Below the pieces are notes generated by a model. The model was given only the letters and a program-made list of their open reading frames with translations, had not been told where the DNA came from and made no database searches. Both the position numbers and the translations under genes were made by a program. From contig NZ_CP080623.1 in the NCBI RefSeq assembly GCF_019599045.1, positions 1,820,501 to 1,884,500 of the forward strand: 64,000 nt of DNA, in the 5' to 3' direction. The DNA is from Roseovarius sp. SCSIO 43702 (GTDB lineage: Bacteria; Pseudomonadota; Alphaproteobacteria; Rhodobacterales; Rhodobacteraceae). Positions 28,747 through 37,936 of this stretch are shown piece by piece (positions within the stretch are counted from its first letter, which is position 1; every line of letters starts with the position of its first letter).

Positions 28747-29493
28747 TCAGCGCACCGCCGCGATGGGGCCTTCGGCGCGGCCGTGGATGAACTGGTCGAG
28801 ATAGGGGTCGCCGGACGCGTCCAGCCGCGAAACCGGGCCTGTCCACTGGATCACCCCGTCATGAAGCATCGCCACGTTGTCGGCGATGGCGCGCACGCTC
28901 GTCATGTCGTGGGTGATGGTCATGGCGGTGACGCCCATCTCGGTCACGATCTCGCGGATGAGGTCGTTGATGACGCCCGACATGATCGGGTCGAGCCCCG
29001 ATGTAGGCTCGTCGAAGAAGATGATCTCGGGCTCGGCGGCGATGGCGCGGGCGAGCCCCACGCGCTTCTGCATGCCGCCCGAAAGCTCGGCGGGGAACTT
29101 GTCGGCCTGCTCGGGGGTGAGGCCCACGCGGCGCAGCTTCTCGATGGCGATGGCGCGCGCCTCGTCGCGGGGTTTCTTCAGCGCGCCGCGCAGGAGACGG
29201 AAGGAGACGTTCTGCCAGACGGGCAGCGAATCGAAGAGCGCGCCGCCCTGGAAGAGCATCCCGAACCGCGCGAGGAAGGCGTCGCGATCGGCCCTGGTGA
29301 CGTCCTCGCCGTCGAGCAGGATCGTGCCGCTGTCGGGCTTGATGAGACCCAGCACGCATTTGAGCGCGACGGATTTTCCGGTGCCCGAACCGCCGATGAT
29401 GACCATGGAGGTGCCGGTCGGGATCGTCAGGTCGACACCGCGCAGGACACGGTTCGCACCGAAAGCCTTGTGGACGTCGCGAAGCTCGATCAT
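28747..29493 (-). CDS. mlaF: MlaF-type ABC transporter ATPase
   Basis: A 248-residue ATPase of the phospholipid (Mla/Ttg2A) transport family. It has Walker A IIGGSGTGKS, the signature LSGGMQKRVGLARAI, Walker B EIIFFDEPTSGLDP and the family-typical MLFQGGALFDSLPVWQNV. It starts at the ATG 29493 (MIELRDVHKAF). With MlaE downstream in coordinates, and transcribed before it, it would move phospholipids between the membranes. No MlaD, MlaC or MlaB gene is adjacent. Confidence 0.9.
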   Translation of the reverse strand: MIELRDVHKAFGANRVLRGVDLTIPTGTSMVIIGGSGTGKSVALKCVLGLIKPDSGTILLDGEDVTRADRDAFLARFGMLFQGGALFDSLPVWQNVSFRLLRGALKKPRDEARAIAIEKLRRVGLTPEQADKFPAELSGGMQKRVGLARAIAAEPEIIFFDEPTSGLDPIMSGVINDLIREIVTEMGVTAMTITHDMTSVRAIADNVAMLHDGVIQWTGPVSRLDASGDPYLDQFIHGRAEGPIAAVR

Positions 29494-29517
29494 CGGGGGG
29501 CATCCCCGGCATGGCAG

Positions 29518-29590
29518 GAGGGGCGTTGCCCCTCGCGTGGAAACTGCGTTTCCACGCTCACCCCAGGATATTTGGAGCAAGAAGAAGGAA
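29518..29590. repeat. Intergenic repeat element, copy 1 (two hairpins plus GGATATTTGGAGC box)
   Basis: GAGGGGC/GCCCCTC (29518-29534) and GCGTGGAAAC/GTTTCCACGC (29535-29557) form two adjacent three-base-loop hairpins. They are followed by GGATATTTGGAGCAAGAAGA starting at 29566. Two further copies of the same box are at 34724 and 46921. It lies between mlaF and mlaE. Confidence 0.8.
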
Positions 29591-29611
29591 CGGGTCTGGC
29601 GGCTGGGAGGG

Positions 29612-30397
29612 TCATGCGGAGAAGAAGAGCTCGGTCAGGAGGTAGTTGGAAGCGAGGATGAGAACCGACGCCGCGACCACCGCCGACTTGGTGGCGCGGC
29701 CGACGCCCTGGGCGCCGCGGCCGGAATTCATGCCGAAATAGCACCCCATCAGCGCCACGATGAAGCCGAAGGCCGCGCCCTTGAGCAGGCCCGAGATCAC
29801 GTCCCAGGCGGTGAGGAAGTCCACCGTGTTGCCGAGGTAGGTGGAGCCGCCGAAACCGAGCCGCCCCACGCCCACGAGATAGCCGCCCATGATCCCCAGC
29901 ACGTCGCCCACCCCGACGAGCACCGGGACCGCGAGCGTCGCCGCGAGAACCCGGGGCAGGGTGAGATACTTCATCGGGTTGGTGGAGAGCGTGGTGAGCG
30001 CGTCGAGCTGCTCGGTCACCTTCATCGTGCCGATCTCGGCGGCGATCGAGGAGGCGACGCGCGCGGCTACCATGAGCCCGCCAAGGACGGGGCCGAGCTC
30101 GCGCGTGAGGCCGATGGCGACGATCGAGGGCACCACCTGTTCGGCGTTGAACCGCGCGCCGCCGGCGTAGATCTGAAGTGCGAGCGCGCCGCCGGTGAAG
30201 AGCGCGGTCATGCCCACGACGGGCAGCGAGAGCCAGCCGATCTGCACCAGCGCCGCGCCGAACTCGCGGGCGTAGAAGGGGGGGCGCAGCATGTGGCTCA
30301 GCGTGTCGAGCGCGAAGAGCGTGACCCGGCCGGCCGTGGCCAGCGCCGAGAGAACCGCGGCGCCGATCGCGGCAAGGAAACGGGCGACGAGGCTCAT
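29612..30397 (-). CDS. mlaE: MlaE-type ABC transporter permease
   Basis: A 261-residue MlaE/YrbE membrane protein with about five hydrophobic helices. Diagnostic segments are [35 protein letters not shown] and [14 protein letters not shown]. The ATG at 30397 overlaps the alr stop (ATGA), so the start is set by coupling; a much longer frame reaching 31849 only reads antisense to alr. It transports phospholipid together with MlaF. In many proteobacteria MlaD follows, but not here. Confidence 0.92.
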   Translation of the reverse strand: MSLVARFLAAIGAAVLSALATAGRVTLFALDTLSHMLRPPFYAREFGAALVQIGWLSLPVVGMTALFTGGALALQIYAGGARFNAEQVVPSIVAIGLTRELGPVLGGLMVAARVASSIAAEIGTMKVTEQLDALTTLSTNPMKYLTLPRVLAATLAVPVLVGVGDVLGIMGGYLVGVGRLGFGGSTYLGNTVDFLTAWDVISGLLKGAAFGFIVALMGCYFGMNSGRGAQGVGRATKSAVVAASVLILASNYLLTELFFSA

Positions 30398-31431
30398 GGC
30401 GTGAGATACCGCCTCGTGTAGCGCCCGCCGAGCGAGGTCAGGATCTCGTAGCCGATGGTGCCGGCGGCATGGGCCAGCGTGTCGACGCCCTGGTCGGGGC
30501 CGAGGAGCTGAAGCGATTTCGGGTCGTGGCCGAGGCCGGTCACGTCGACGCCGATCAGGTCCATCGAGATGCGCCCGGCGATCGGCACCGCGCGGCCTTC
30601 GGACCAGAGCGAGGTGCGCGGCCCCATGGCGCGCAGGATGCCGTCGGCATAGCCCGCGCTGATCGTGGCGATGCGCGAGGGGCGGTTGACCACGTGGCTC
30701 GCGCCGTAGCCCACCGCTTCGCCCGCGGCGACATCGCGACACTGGATGACGGGGATGTCGAGCGTGACCACGGGGCGTGCGCTGTCGTAGGGATGGCCAC
30801 CATAGGTGCCGATGCCCGGACGGGTAAGGTCGAAGTGATAGTCCGACCCCATCAGCACGCCGCCGGTATTGGCCAGGCTGCGCGCCACGTCGAGACCCGC
30901 GGTCATCTCGCGGAAGTTGCGGAGCTGCTGCGCGTTCATCGGGTGATCGGGCGTGTCGGCACAGGCGAGGTGGCTCATCACCAGGACCGGGTTCTGGGCA
31001 AGGGCGACCTCGCGGACCGCGCGCCATTCGTCGGGTTCGAGTCCAAGGCGGTTCATGCCGGTGTCGAGCTGGATGCCGAACGGGTGACCGGGGAGCGCCT
31101 CGACATGGCGGATCATCTGGTCGAGCGAGTTGACGAGCGGAATCAGGTCGAGATCGCCGATCATCTCGGCATCGCCCGCCATGTGTCCGGAGAAGACAAG
31201 GATCGCGGGGCCGGGCCCGAGCGCCTGGCGGAGGGCCGCGCCTTCCTCGGCGACGGCCACGAAGAAGGTGCGCGCGCCGGCGCGGGCGAAGGCGCGGCCG
31301 ACCTTTTCGGCGCCGAGGCCATAGGCGTCGGCCTTGACCACGGCGGCCGTTTCGCAGCCGGTCATGGCGTCGAGCGTGCGCCAGTTGGCGACGGCGGCGT
31401 TGAGGTCGATGGTGAGGGTCGCGGTGCTCAT
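30394..31431 (-). CDS. alr: Alanine racemase
   Basis: PLP-dependent racemase making D-alanine for peptidoglycan. The 345 residues start [10 protein letters not shown] and carry the PLP-lysine motif [25 protein letters not shown] in the barrel, and the C-terminal domain catalytic Tyr in GYGASHVV with [13 protein letters not shown]. It is the first gene of an alr-mlaE-mlaF-MOSC string, overlapping mlaE by four bases. Confidence 0.95.
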   Translation of the reverse strand: MSTATLTIDLNAAVANWRTLDAMTGCETAAVVKADAYGLGAEKVGRAFARAGARTFFVAVAEEGAALRQALGPGPAILVFSGHMAGDAEMIGDLDLIPLVNSLDQMIRHVEALPGHPFGIQLDTGMNRLGLEPDEWRAVREVALAQNPVLVMSHLACADTPDHPMNAQQLRNFREMTAGLDVARSLANTGGVLMGSDYHFDLTRPGIGTYGGHPYDSARPVVTLDIPVIQCRDVAAGEAVGYGASHVVNRPSRIATISAGYADGILRAMGPRTSLWSEGRAVPIAGRISMDLIGVDVTGLGHDPKSLQLLGPDQGVDTLAHAAGTIGYEILTSLGGRYTRRYLTP

Positions 31432-31567
31432 GGTGCGGGATAGATGCCATGGCCGGCGGGCAGGTCAAGCGGAAAGGGGTCGCGGGCCCGCTTTCGCGCG
31501 GGAGTGTTCGGTAAGGGCCGAAGCGTGGGGGCTGTCGCGCGAGGCGCGGGGCGGGTAGGATCGGGCC

Positions 31568-32272
31568 ATGACGCAGGATCCGAAGCTTCACCACGTCGCC
31601 GCCGCGATGGCCGATGCGCGCCGGGCGCGGATGCTCTGCACGCTGATGGACGGGCGGGCCTTCACCGCCAAGGAACTGGCCGCGGATGCGGGTATCACGC
31701 CGCAGACGGCGAGCGCGCATCTGGCGCATCTGCGCGACGCGGGGCTGATCGTGGCGCGGCGGAGCGGGCGGTGCATCTATCACCGGCTGGCGGGTACGGC
31801 AGTGGCCGAGATGCTGGAAAGCGTGGGGCGGCTGGCGCCGCTCGACCATCTACAGCGCGCGCGGCGGAGGCGGGGTGCCCGGCGCGACGGGGCGGCGGCG
31901 CTCCATGCGCGGTGCTGCTACGATCACCTGGCCGGGGCCCTGGGCGTCGCGGTGCATGACGCGATGTGCGCGGCGGGCCACCTGGAGCGGCAGGGCGCGG
32001 CATACGCGCTGAGCGGGAGCGGGCAGGCTTGGGCTCTGCGGGCGGGGTTCACGCTGCGCGGCGAGGCGCGACCCTGTCTTGACTGGAGCGAGCGGCGGGA
32101 GCATCTGGCGGGTCCGCTGGCGCGCGACCTGCTGGCGCAGATGCTGGAGCGCGGATGGCTCGGACGGGAGCGCACGGGCCGGGCGCTGATCGTGTCGGAC
32201 GCCGGGCGCGTGGCGTTGGCGCGGGTCTTTGGAATGGATGAAGAGTGGGTTGTAACGGTCGGAACGGGCTAG
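31568..32272 (+). CDS. ArsR-family transcriptional regulator
   Basis: A 234-residue protein with an ArsR winged helix in the first 95 residues (RRARMLCTLMDGRAFTAKELA, ITPQTASAHLAHLRDAGLI). The C-terminal half, of similar length, contains ARCCYDHLAGALGVAVHDAM, seen in the larger ArsR regulators of proteobacteria. The paired Cys and His residues could bind a metal or sense redox state. It is divergent from alr and ends tail to tail with dnaB in a shared CTAG. Confidence 0.85.
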   Translation: MTQDPKLHHVAAAMADARRARMLCTLMDGRAFTAKELAADAGITPQTASAHLAHLRDAGLIVARRSGRCIYHRLAGTAVAEMLESVGRLAPLDHLQRARRRRGARRDGAAALHARCCYDHLAGALGVAVHDAMCAAGHLERQGAAYALSGSGQAWALRAGFTLRGEARPCLDWSERREHLAGPLARDLLAQMLERGWLGRERTGRALIVSDAGRVALARVFGMDEEWVVTVGTG

Positions 32273-33756
32273 AAATCCTGCTCGACCCCCTGTTGCCACG
32301 GTTTCACGAGATTGCCGAACCGGGTGAATTGCGATTCGAAGCTCAACTCGACCGTGCCGATCGGGCCGTGGCGCTGCTTGCCGATGATGACCTCGGCCTT
32401 GCCATGGAGGCGCGACATGCGGTCCTGCCAGGCGGCGATCTCGTCGAGCTTGTCGTCGGAAGGTTTCTCGCGCTCGACGTAGTACTCTTCGCGGAAGACG
32501 AACATGACGACATCGGCATCCTGTTCGATCGAGCCCGATTCGCGCAGGTCGGAGAGTTGCGGGCGCTTGTCCTCGCGGCTTTCGACCTGGCGCGAGAGCT
32601 GCGAGAGGGCCAGCACGGGGATGTTAAGTTCCTTCGCTATGGCCTTGAGACCCATGGATATTTCGCCGATCTCCTGCACCCTGTTGTCGGAGGTGCCGCG
32701 CACCAGTTGCAGGTAGTCGACGATCAGCAGGTCGAGCCCGTGGGTCCGCTTGAGCCGCCGCGCGCGGGCCGCGAGCTGGGCGATGGGGATGGCCGCGGTG
32801 TCGTCGATGAAGAGCGGGCAGCTTTCGAGCTCCTTCGCGGCTTCGACGAAGCGGCGGAACTCCTCCTCGGTCATGTCGCCCTGCCGGATCTTGTGAGAGG
32901 AGATCTCGGAGGCTTCGGCCAGGATGCGGCCGGCGAGTTGCTCGGCGCTCATCTCGAGCGAGAAGAAGCCCACGACGCCGCCATCGACCGCGCCTTCGGA
33001 GCCGTCGGGCAGGGTGCCGCGCTTGTAGGTCTTGGCGACGTTGTAGGCGATGTTGGTGGCGAGCGAGGTCTTGCCCATCGAGGGGCGGCCCGCGAGAATC
33101 AGGAGATCGGACTTGTGCAGTCCGCCGAGCTTGCGGTCCATGTCGCTGAGCCCGGTGGAGACCCCGGCGAGACCGCCCTCGCGTTGATAGGCGGCGTTGG
33201 CGACATTAACGGCGTCGGTTACCGCCCTGAGAAAGCTCTGGAATCCGGTATCGGTCTGGCCCTGTTCGGAAAGCTGGTAGAGCGCCTGTTCGGCCTCGAC
33301 AATCTGGTCCTTCGGCTCGGACGTCACCTCGGCGCGCGCGGCCTTGCCGGCGATGTCGTGTCCGAGCGTGATGAGCTCGCGCCGGATCGCCATGTCATAG
33401 ATCATCTGGGCATAGTCGCGCACCGCGAAGCTGGAGATCGCGGCGCCGGCGAGTTGCACGAGATAGGCCGGACCCCCCAGTTCCTTGAGGCCCTCGTCCT
33501 CTTCGAGGAAGGCCTTGAGCGTGACCGGCGAGGCGAGGTTGTTGCGTGCAATCCGCGCCGCGGCGGTCTCGAAGATGCGGGCGTGGACCGGGTCGTAGAA
33601 ATGCTGCGGCTTGATGATCGCCGCGATGCGGTCATAGACGTCGTTGTTGGTCAGGATCGCGCCGAGAAGCTGCTGTTCGGCCTCGATGGAATGCGGCATC
33701 GCGTCCGTGGCTTCGGGTTCGGCCCCGGTCGGATTGAAAGCAGCGATTTTCGTCAT
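32269..33756 (-). CDS. dnaB: Replicative DNA helicase
   Basis: Hexameric helicase of the replication fork. The 495 residues have the DnaB N-terminal domain (PHSIEAEQQLLGAILTNND), the RecA-like core with Walker A GRPSMGKTSLATN, FSLEMSAEQLAGRIL, Walker B LDLLIVDYLQL, and the C-terminal VMFVFREEYY and IGKQRHGPIG. The ATG at 33756 fits the family start; an open frame running to 34533 only mirrors pyrE. No intein or insertion is seen. Confidence 0.97.
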   Translation of the reverse strand: MTKIAAFNPTGAEPEATDAMPHSIEAEQQLLGAILTNNDVYDRIAAIIKPQHFYDPVHARIFETAAARIARNNLASPVTLKAFLEEDEGLKELGGPAYLVQLAGAAISSFAVRDYAQMIYDMAIRRELITLGHDIAGKAARAEVTSEPKDQIVEAEQALYQLSEQGQTDTGFQSFLRAVTDAVNVANAAYQREGGLAGVSTGLSDMDRKLGGLHKSDLLILAGRPSMGKTSLATNIAYNVAKTYKRGTLPDGSEGAVDGGVVGFFSLEMSAEQLAGRILAEASEISSHKIRQGDMTEEEFRRFVEAAKELESCPLFIDDTAAIPIAQLAARARRLKRTHGLDLLIVDYLQLVRGTSDNRVQEIGEISMGLKAIAKELNIPVLALSQLSRQVESREDKRPQLSDLRESGSIEQDADVVMFVFREEYYVEREKPSDDKLDEIAAWQDRMSRLHGKAEVIIGKQRHGPIGTVELSFESQFTRFGNLVKPWQQGVEQDF

Positions 33757-33817
33757 GACATCCCCCGATTCTCCGACGCTCGAATGTCTTAGCGGGCGGC
33801 CCGCGGCGCGGGCAATT

Positions 33818-33846
33818 GGATAAGCCTGTGTATAAGCGCGGTATAA
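33818..33846 (-). promoter_or_regulatory. DnaA-box-like sites upstream of dnaB
   Basis: TGTGTATAA at 33827-33835 reads TTATACACA on the dnaB strand, matching the DnaA consensus TTATNCACA. Related GGATAAG and GTATAAG sequences at 33818 and 33841 flank it with spacings of 11-12 bases, giving three phased TTAT(A/C)C half sites some 60-90 bases before the dnaB start. Control of dnaB by DnaA is an inference. Confidence 0.45.
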
Positions 33847-33998
33847 GTCCGGGCCGCAGGATGTTGCGGGTGCCCCGAGTATGGCCGCAAGATGTCGTGC
33901 GCGCAAGGGGCGGGTGTGGCCCGAAGGTGACGGCGGCGAACTCCCGCGCCAAGGTGACGCCACGTCAGTTTCGGGAGGTGCAGGCCCGGTGTCGGGGT

Positions 33999-34673
33999 CT
34001 AGGTGCGCGCGGCCTGCCAGGCGCGGGGGTCGCGCAGGAACTCCTCGACCGTGTCGAGCGTGCCGGCGTCGAAGGCGCCCTGCGCGCGCGCCTCGGCCAG
34101 CACGTCCCACCAGGTGCAGAGGTGGTGAAGGGCGACGCCGTGATCGCCGAGGGTCTTTTCCGTCTCGGGGAAGATGCCGTAGTAGAAGATCACGGCCGTG
34201 TGGCCGCAGGTGGCGCCGGTCTCGCGAATCGCGTCGACGAAGGAGAGCTTGGAGCCGCCATCGGTGGTCAGGTCCTCGACCAGCAGCACGCGCTGCCCCT
34301 CGGACATCGCGCCCTCGATCCGCGCATTGCGGCCGTAGCCCTTGGGCTTCTTGCGCACGTAGGTCATCGGGAGCGCCATGCGTTCGGCCACGAAGGCGGC
34401 GAAGGGGATACCCGCCGTTTCGCCGCCCGCGATGTTGTCGAAGGCTTCGAACCCCGCCTCGCGCATCACGGTGACGGCGAGGAAATCCATGAGCGTGGAT
34501 CGGATGCGCGGGAAGCTGATGAGCTTGCGGCAATCTATATAGGTGGGGCCGGGCAGGCCCGAGGCATAGATGTAAGGTGTCTCGGCGTTGAAATGCACCG
34601 CCCCGATCTCGAGCAGCATGCGCGCGGTGAGCCGGGCGATTTCGTCTTTGGGCGGAAAGCTCGAGGGGATCAT
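33999..34673 (-). CDS. pyrE: Orotate phosphoribosyltransferase
   Basis: Converts orotate and PRPP to OMP in pyrimidine synthesis. The 224-residue protein includes the PRPP-binding motif [15 protein letters not shown] and the catalytic-loop region [17 protein letters not shown]. The ATG at 34673 ([14 protein letters not shown]) is chosen over 34712 because CAAAGGACACTGACC precedes it and the upstream residues are unconserved. pyrC lies upstream on the same strand, separated by a repeat element. Confidence 0.95.
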   Translation of the reverse strand: MIPSSFPPKDEIARLTARMLLEIGAVHFNAETPYIYASGLPGPTYIDCRKLISFPRIRSTLMDFLAVTVMREAGFEAFDNIAGGETAGIPFAAFVAERMALPMTYVRKKPKGYGRNARIEGAMSEGQRVLLVEDLTTDGGSKLSFVDAIRETGATCGHTAVIFYYGIFPETEKTLGDHGVALHHLCTWWDVLAEARAQGAFDAGTLDTVEEFLRDPRAWQAART

Positions 34674-34712
34674 GGTCAGTGTCCTTTGGCGGGCGGCGCG
34701 CCGGGTTCTCAC

Positions 34713-34746
34713 GCCTCTGGCGGGGATATTTGGAGCAAGAAGAAGG
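34713..34746. repeat. Intergenic repeat element, copy 2
   Basis: A small GCC-TCT-GGC hairpin (34713-34721) is followed by GGGGATATTTGGAGCAAGAA from 34722 and then GAAGG. The box is identical over 20 bases to copy 1 at 29566. It fills the gap between pyrC and pyrE on their antisense strand. Confidence 0.8.
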
Positions 34747-35781
34747 TCAGGTCACGCTCCAGTGGAGCGGCATCTGCGGGTCGAAGACGGTGACGGGGCC
34801 ATCCCCGGTCTCGATCCGGTCGGGATAGGTGACGGGTTCGCCCCGGGTGAGGGTGAGCGTCCCCTCGTTGGGCGGCAGGCCATAGAAGGCCGGTCCGTGG
34901 AGCGAGGTGAACCCCTCGAGCCGGTCGAGCGCATCCTCCTGTTCGAACACCTCGGCCAGGATCGAGAGCGTGTTGGGCGCCGTGAAGCAGCCCGCGCAGC
35001 CGCAGGGTTGCAGCTTGGCCGGGTCGGTATGGGGCGCGCTGTCGGTGCCGAGAAAATAGGTGGGATCGCCCGAGGTGGCGGCGGCGCGCAGGGCGAGGCG
35101 GTGCTCCTCGCGCTTGGCGACTGGCAGGCAGTAGTAATGCGGCTTGATGCCGCCTGCGAGGATGTGGTTGCGGTTGATCACGAGGTGATGGGTGGTGATC
35201 GTCGCACCGAGATCCGGCGCGGAACGGGCATAGTCGGCGCCCTGGCGGGTGGTGATATGCTCCATCACCACGCGCAGACCCGGCGTGGCGCGGCGCAGAG
35301 GGTCGAGGACGCGGTCGATGAACACCGCCTCGCGGTCGAAGATGTCGATGTCGTCGTCGGTGACTTCGCCATGCACGCAGAGCGGCAGGCCGATCTCGGC
35401 CATGCGCTCGAGCACGGGGCGGACGCGGTCGAAATCGCGCACGCCCGAGGCGGAGTTCGTGGTGGCGCCAGCCGGGTAGAGCTTGACCGCCGTGACGAGG
35501 CCGGACGCGTGGGCCGTGGCCACGTCGTCGGGATCGGTGTCCTCGGTCAGATAGAGCGTCATGAGCGGCGTGAACGCGGCGCCGTCGGGCAGGGCCGCGA
35601 GGATGCGGTCGCGATAGCGGACCGCATCGGCGGCGGTGACGACGGGCGGCACGAGGTTGGGCATGACGATGGCGCGGGCGAAATGGCGTGTCGTCTCGGG
35701 CAGGACCGCGCGCAGCATGGCGCCGTCGCGCAGGTGCAGGTGCCAGTCGTCGGGACGGCGGATGGTCAGGGATCGTGTCAT
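34747..35781 (-). CDS. pyrC: Dihydroorotase (class II)
   Basis: Zinc enzyme closing carbamoyl aspartate to dihydroorotate. The 344 residues show the metal-binding [10 protein letters not shown], the carboxylated-lysine region [36 protein letters not shown] and FLGTDSAPH, all in the order of class II PyrC. The ATG at 35781 ([10 protein letters not shown]) is preferred to one six codons earlier by family alignment. Its stop abuts the repeat element before pyrE. Confidence 0.96.
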   Translation of the reverse strand: MTRSLTIRRPDDWHLHLRDGAMLRAVLPETTRHFARAIVMPNLVPPVVTAADAVRYRDRILAALPDGAAFTPLMTLYLTEDTDPDDVATAHASGLVTAVKLYPAGATTNSASGVRDFDRVRPVLERMAEIGLPLCVHGEVTDDDIDIFDREAVFIDRVLDPLRRATPGLRVVMEHITTRQGADYARSAPDLGATITTHHLVINRNHILAGGIKPHYYCLPVAKREEHRLALRAAATSGDPTYFLGTDSAPHTDPAKLQPCGCAGCFTAPNTLSILAEVFEQEDALDRLEGFTSLHGPAFYGLPPNEGTLTLTRGEPVTYPDRIETGDGPVTVFDPQMPLHWSVT

Positions 35782-35844
35782 GCCGCGTGGCTTACACAAA
35801 GCGCCGCGCGAGGGCTAGGTTGAAAACCGCGGGGGCCGGGGGCC

Positions 35845-36807
35845 TCAGTCGCTCTTCGCCTCGGTGCCGTCGCTGGCCGCGTCGAGGCGCGCCCGGGCAG
35901 CGGTCAGCGCCTTGCGGAAGGGCGGCGCGTTGCGGCGCGCCAGCACGAAGCGCGCCAGCCGCACGGTGAGCCCGTCGCGCCTGTCCTCGGTCAGCCGCGT
36001 GAGGAGCCGGAACTGGTAGCCGGGATGGTTGCGACGGTGGCGATACAGGAGCGAGAGGCTTCGGACATCGAGCTTGTCGGCGCTGAACTGCGCGAAGATC
36101 CGGTAGAGGATCTGCATGCGCATGAGGCTTGTCTCGAGGTCGCCGCCCAGGAACCGCATGCGGTAGCGCGTCACGTTGGACCGGGTGAAGAGCGCGGCGT
36201 GCATGGCGTCGAGCTCGATCTCGGGATCGTAGAGCAGGAAGGCGTGGCTGGCCGCGTCGATCATGTCGGGCGCATAGCCGTAGCGGTCGTCGAAGGAGGT
36301 GCGGCGCATCTCGAGGAAGCGATCGTCCCATTCGGCGATTCGCGGGTCGAGCGTGGCCTGCGGTTGCAGCAGCACCACCTTGGCGCCGGGCGCCGCCACC
36401 GAGAAGGCCGCCGCGGCATAGCCGCAGGGACCGGCGCCGTAGAAGAGCACCTGGTCGAATTCCTCGAAGAAGCCGTCATCGACGAGCCGGTCGAAATATC
36501 CGTAGACGCGCGGCGAGCGGAACCACGTGTTGCCGTCCGAGACGAGGCAGAGGCTCGACCAGCCGAGGGCCTTGACCATGTCCCAGCCCATGGGCTGTGC
36601 GTCCTCGGACAGGCGCGCGATGCTGTCATGCGTCTCGAAGGTGACGAGAAGCGTCTTGCCTTCCTCGACGAAGATCGCCGCGTGCCGGTCGCCCAGCCGT
36701 TCGGCGTAGCCGTCTTCATCCACGACCTCGGTCACCTTGTCGAGCCATGCCTCGCGCGACCCGAGGCCGGATAGGGGCATGTCGAAGGTGTTCGGCGCGT
36801 CCTGCAT
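35845..36807 (-). CDS. Uncharacterised conserved-type protein (320 residues)
   Basis: A soluble 320-residue protein beginning MQDAPNTFDMPLSGLGSREAW. A central FDQVLFYGAGPCGYAAAAFSVAAPGAKVVLLQPQ looks like a nucleotide-binding or alpha/beta motif, and the C-terminal third is Arg-rich and helical (SLSLLYRHRRNHPGY). Similar roseobacter proteins are sometimes labelled phosphoadenosine phosphosulfate reductase, but none of that family's motifs are visible, so no function is assigned. The ATG at 36807 follows GAGGACATTTCACG. Confidence 0.7.
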   Translation of the reverse strand: MQDAPNTFDMPLSGLGSREAWLDKVTEVVDEDGYAERLGDRHAAIFVEEGKTLLVTFETHDSIARLSEDAQPMGWDMVKALGWSSLCLVSDGNTWFRSPRVYGYFDRLVDDGFFEEFDQVLFYGAGPCGYAAAAFSVAAPGAKVVLLQPQATLDPRIAEWDDRFLEMRRTSFDDRYGYAPDMIDAASHAFLLYDPEIELDAMHAALFTRSNVTRYRMRFLGGDLETSLMRMQILYRIFAQFSADKLDVRSLSLLYRHRRNHPGYQFRLLTRLTEDRRDGLTVRLARFVLARRNAPPFRKALTAARARLDAASDGTEAKSD

Positions 36808-36965
36808 CGTGAAATGTCCTCGATCCTCAAGGGGCCTCAACCGGGTTGGCCCCGGTATTTGGATTTGGGTCTATGTGTCAATCCTGTCAGAATTGCGGAA
36901 ATTCCATGGGGTTTGCTGGACAAGCCGGACCCTGCCATGTGGAGTGGCGGACGGGGAGGACGGGA

Positions 36966-37871
36966 ATGACCGAACTGACATCCATCGACGCGGTTCAGGA
37001 CATGCTGGCCGAAGAGGGATACGTCTGCGGGCGTGATCTCGGGACGGTGATCTTTCTCGGGCTGCGTCTCGGGCGGCCGATCTTCCTTGAGGGAGAGGCC
37101 GGGGTGGGCAAGACCGAGATCGCAAAGGCCCTGGCCAGCGGCCTGGGGCGGCGGCTCATCCGGTTGCAGTGCTACGAGGGGCTCGATGCCGCGAGCGCGG
37201 TCTACGAGTGGAATTTCGCGGCCCAGATGATCGCGATCCGCACTGCCGAGGCGGCGGGCGGGGCCGACCGCGCGGCGCTTCGGGAGGAGCTTTTCTCGGA
37301 GGAATTCCTGATCGAGCGTCCGCTGCTTCGGGCGATGCGGCCCGACGCGGCCGGACCGCCCGTGCTTCTCATCGACGAGATCGACCGCACCGACGCGCCC
37401 TTCGAGGCATTCCTGCTCGAGGCGCTGAGCGATTTCCAGGTGACGATTCCCGAGCTTGGTCCCATTCGAGCCCCCGAGCCGCCCATCGTCATCGTGACGT
37501 CGAACCGCACGCGCGAGGTGCATGACGCGCTCAAGCGGCGGTGCCTCTATCACTGGGTCGATTATCCCGACGCGGCGCGCGAGATGGCGATCCTGCGCGC
37601 CCGCGCGCCCGAGGCGTCGGAGGCGCTGAGCCGCGAGATCGTGGGTTTCGTGCAGCGGTTGCGGACCGAGGACCTGTTCAAGCGGCCGGGCGTGGCCGAG
37701 ACGATCGACTGGGCCAAGTGCCTGCTCGCGCTCGACGTAATCGAACTGAGCCCCGAGGTGATCGCCGACACGCTGGGCGCGGTGCTGAAATACCAGGACG
37801 ATATCGCGAAGCTGCAGGGTTCGGAGGCGCGGCGCATCCTCGAGAGCGTGCGCGAGGAGTTGCAGGCGTGA
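36966..37871 (+). CDS. MoxR-family AAA+ ATPase (CoxD-like)
   Basis: A 301-residue AAA+ protein. Walker A is GEAGVGKT at 43-50, Walker B VLLIDEIDRTDAPFE, and sensor 1 IVTSNRTREVHD. Placed 65 bases before a VWA protein and near coxSLM, it corresponds to CoxD, the ATPase that helps build the molybdenum-copper active site of CO dehydrogenase. The start ATG 36966 follows GGGGAGGACGGG. MoxR-VWA pairs also serve other enzymes, so the cox role rests on context. Confidence 0.85.
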   Translation: MTELTSIDAVQDMLAEEGYVCGRDLGTVIFLGLRLGRPIFLEGEAGVGKTEIAKALASGLGRRLIRLQCYEGLDAASAVYEWNFAAQMIAIRTAEAAGGADRAALREELFSEEFLIERPLLRAMRPDAAGPPVLLIDEIDRTDAPFEAFLLEALSDFQVTIPELGPIRAPEPPIVIVTSNRTREVHDALKRRCLYHWVDYPDAAREMAILRARAPEASEALSREIVGFVQRLRTEDLFKRPGVAETIDWAKCLLALDVIELSPEVIADTLGAVLKYQDDIAKLQGSEARRILESVREELQA

Positions 37872-37936
37872 TGAGCCGTGCCGTCGCGCGCAGGGATTCT
37901 CCGGGGGCAGGGGTGCGGCGCCCCCGGGAGGGATAG

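Noticed and set aside
29612..31849. Single 745-residue protein ending in MlaE
   Set aside because: The upstream 480 codons run antisense-like across alr in another frame; the MlaE start at 30397 overlaps the alr stop as ATGA and matches the family start.
36850..36875. Possible fourth copy of the GGATATTTGGAGC repeat box (CCCCGGTATTTGGATTTGGG)
   Set aside because: Only the first part matches and the AGCAAGAAGAAGG half is missing, so it was not counted as a copy.
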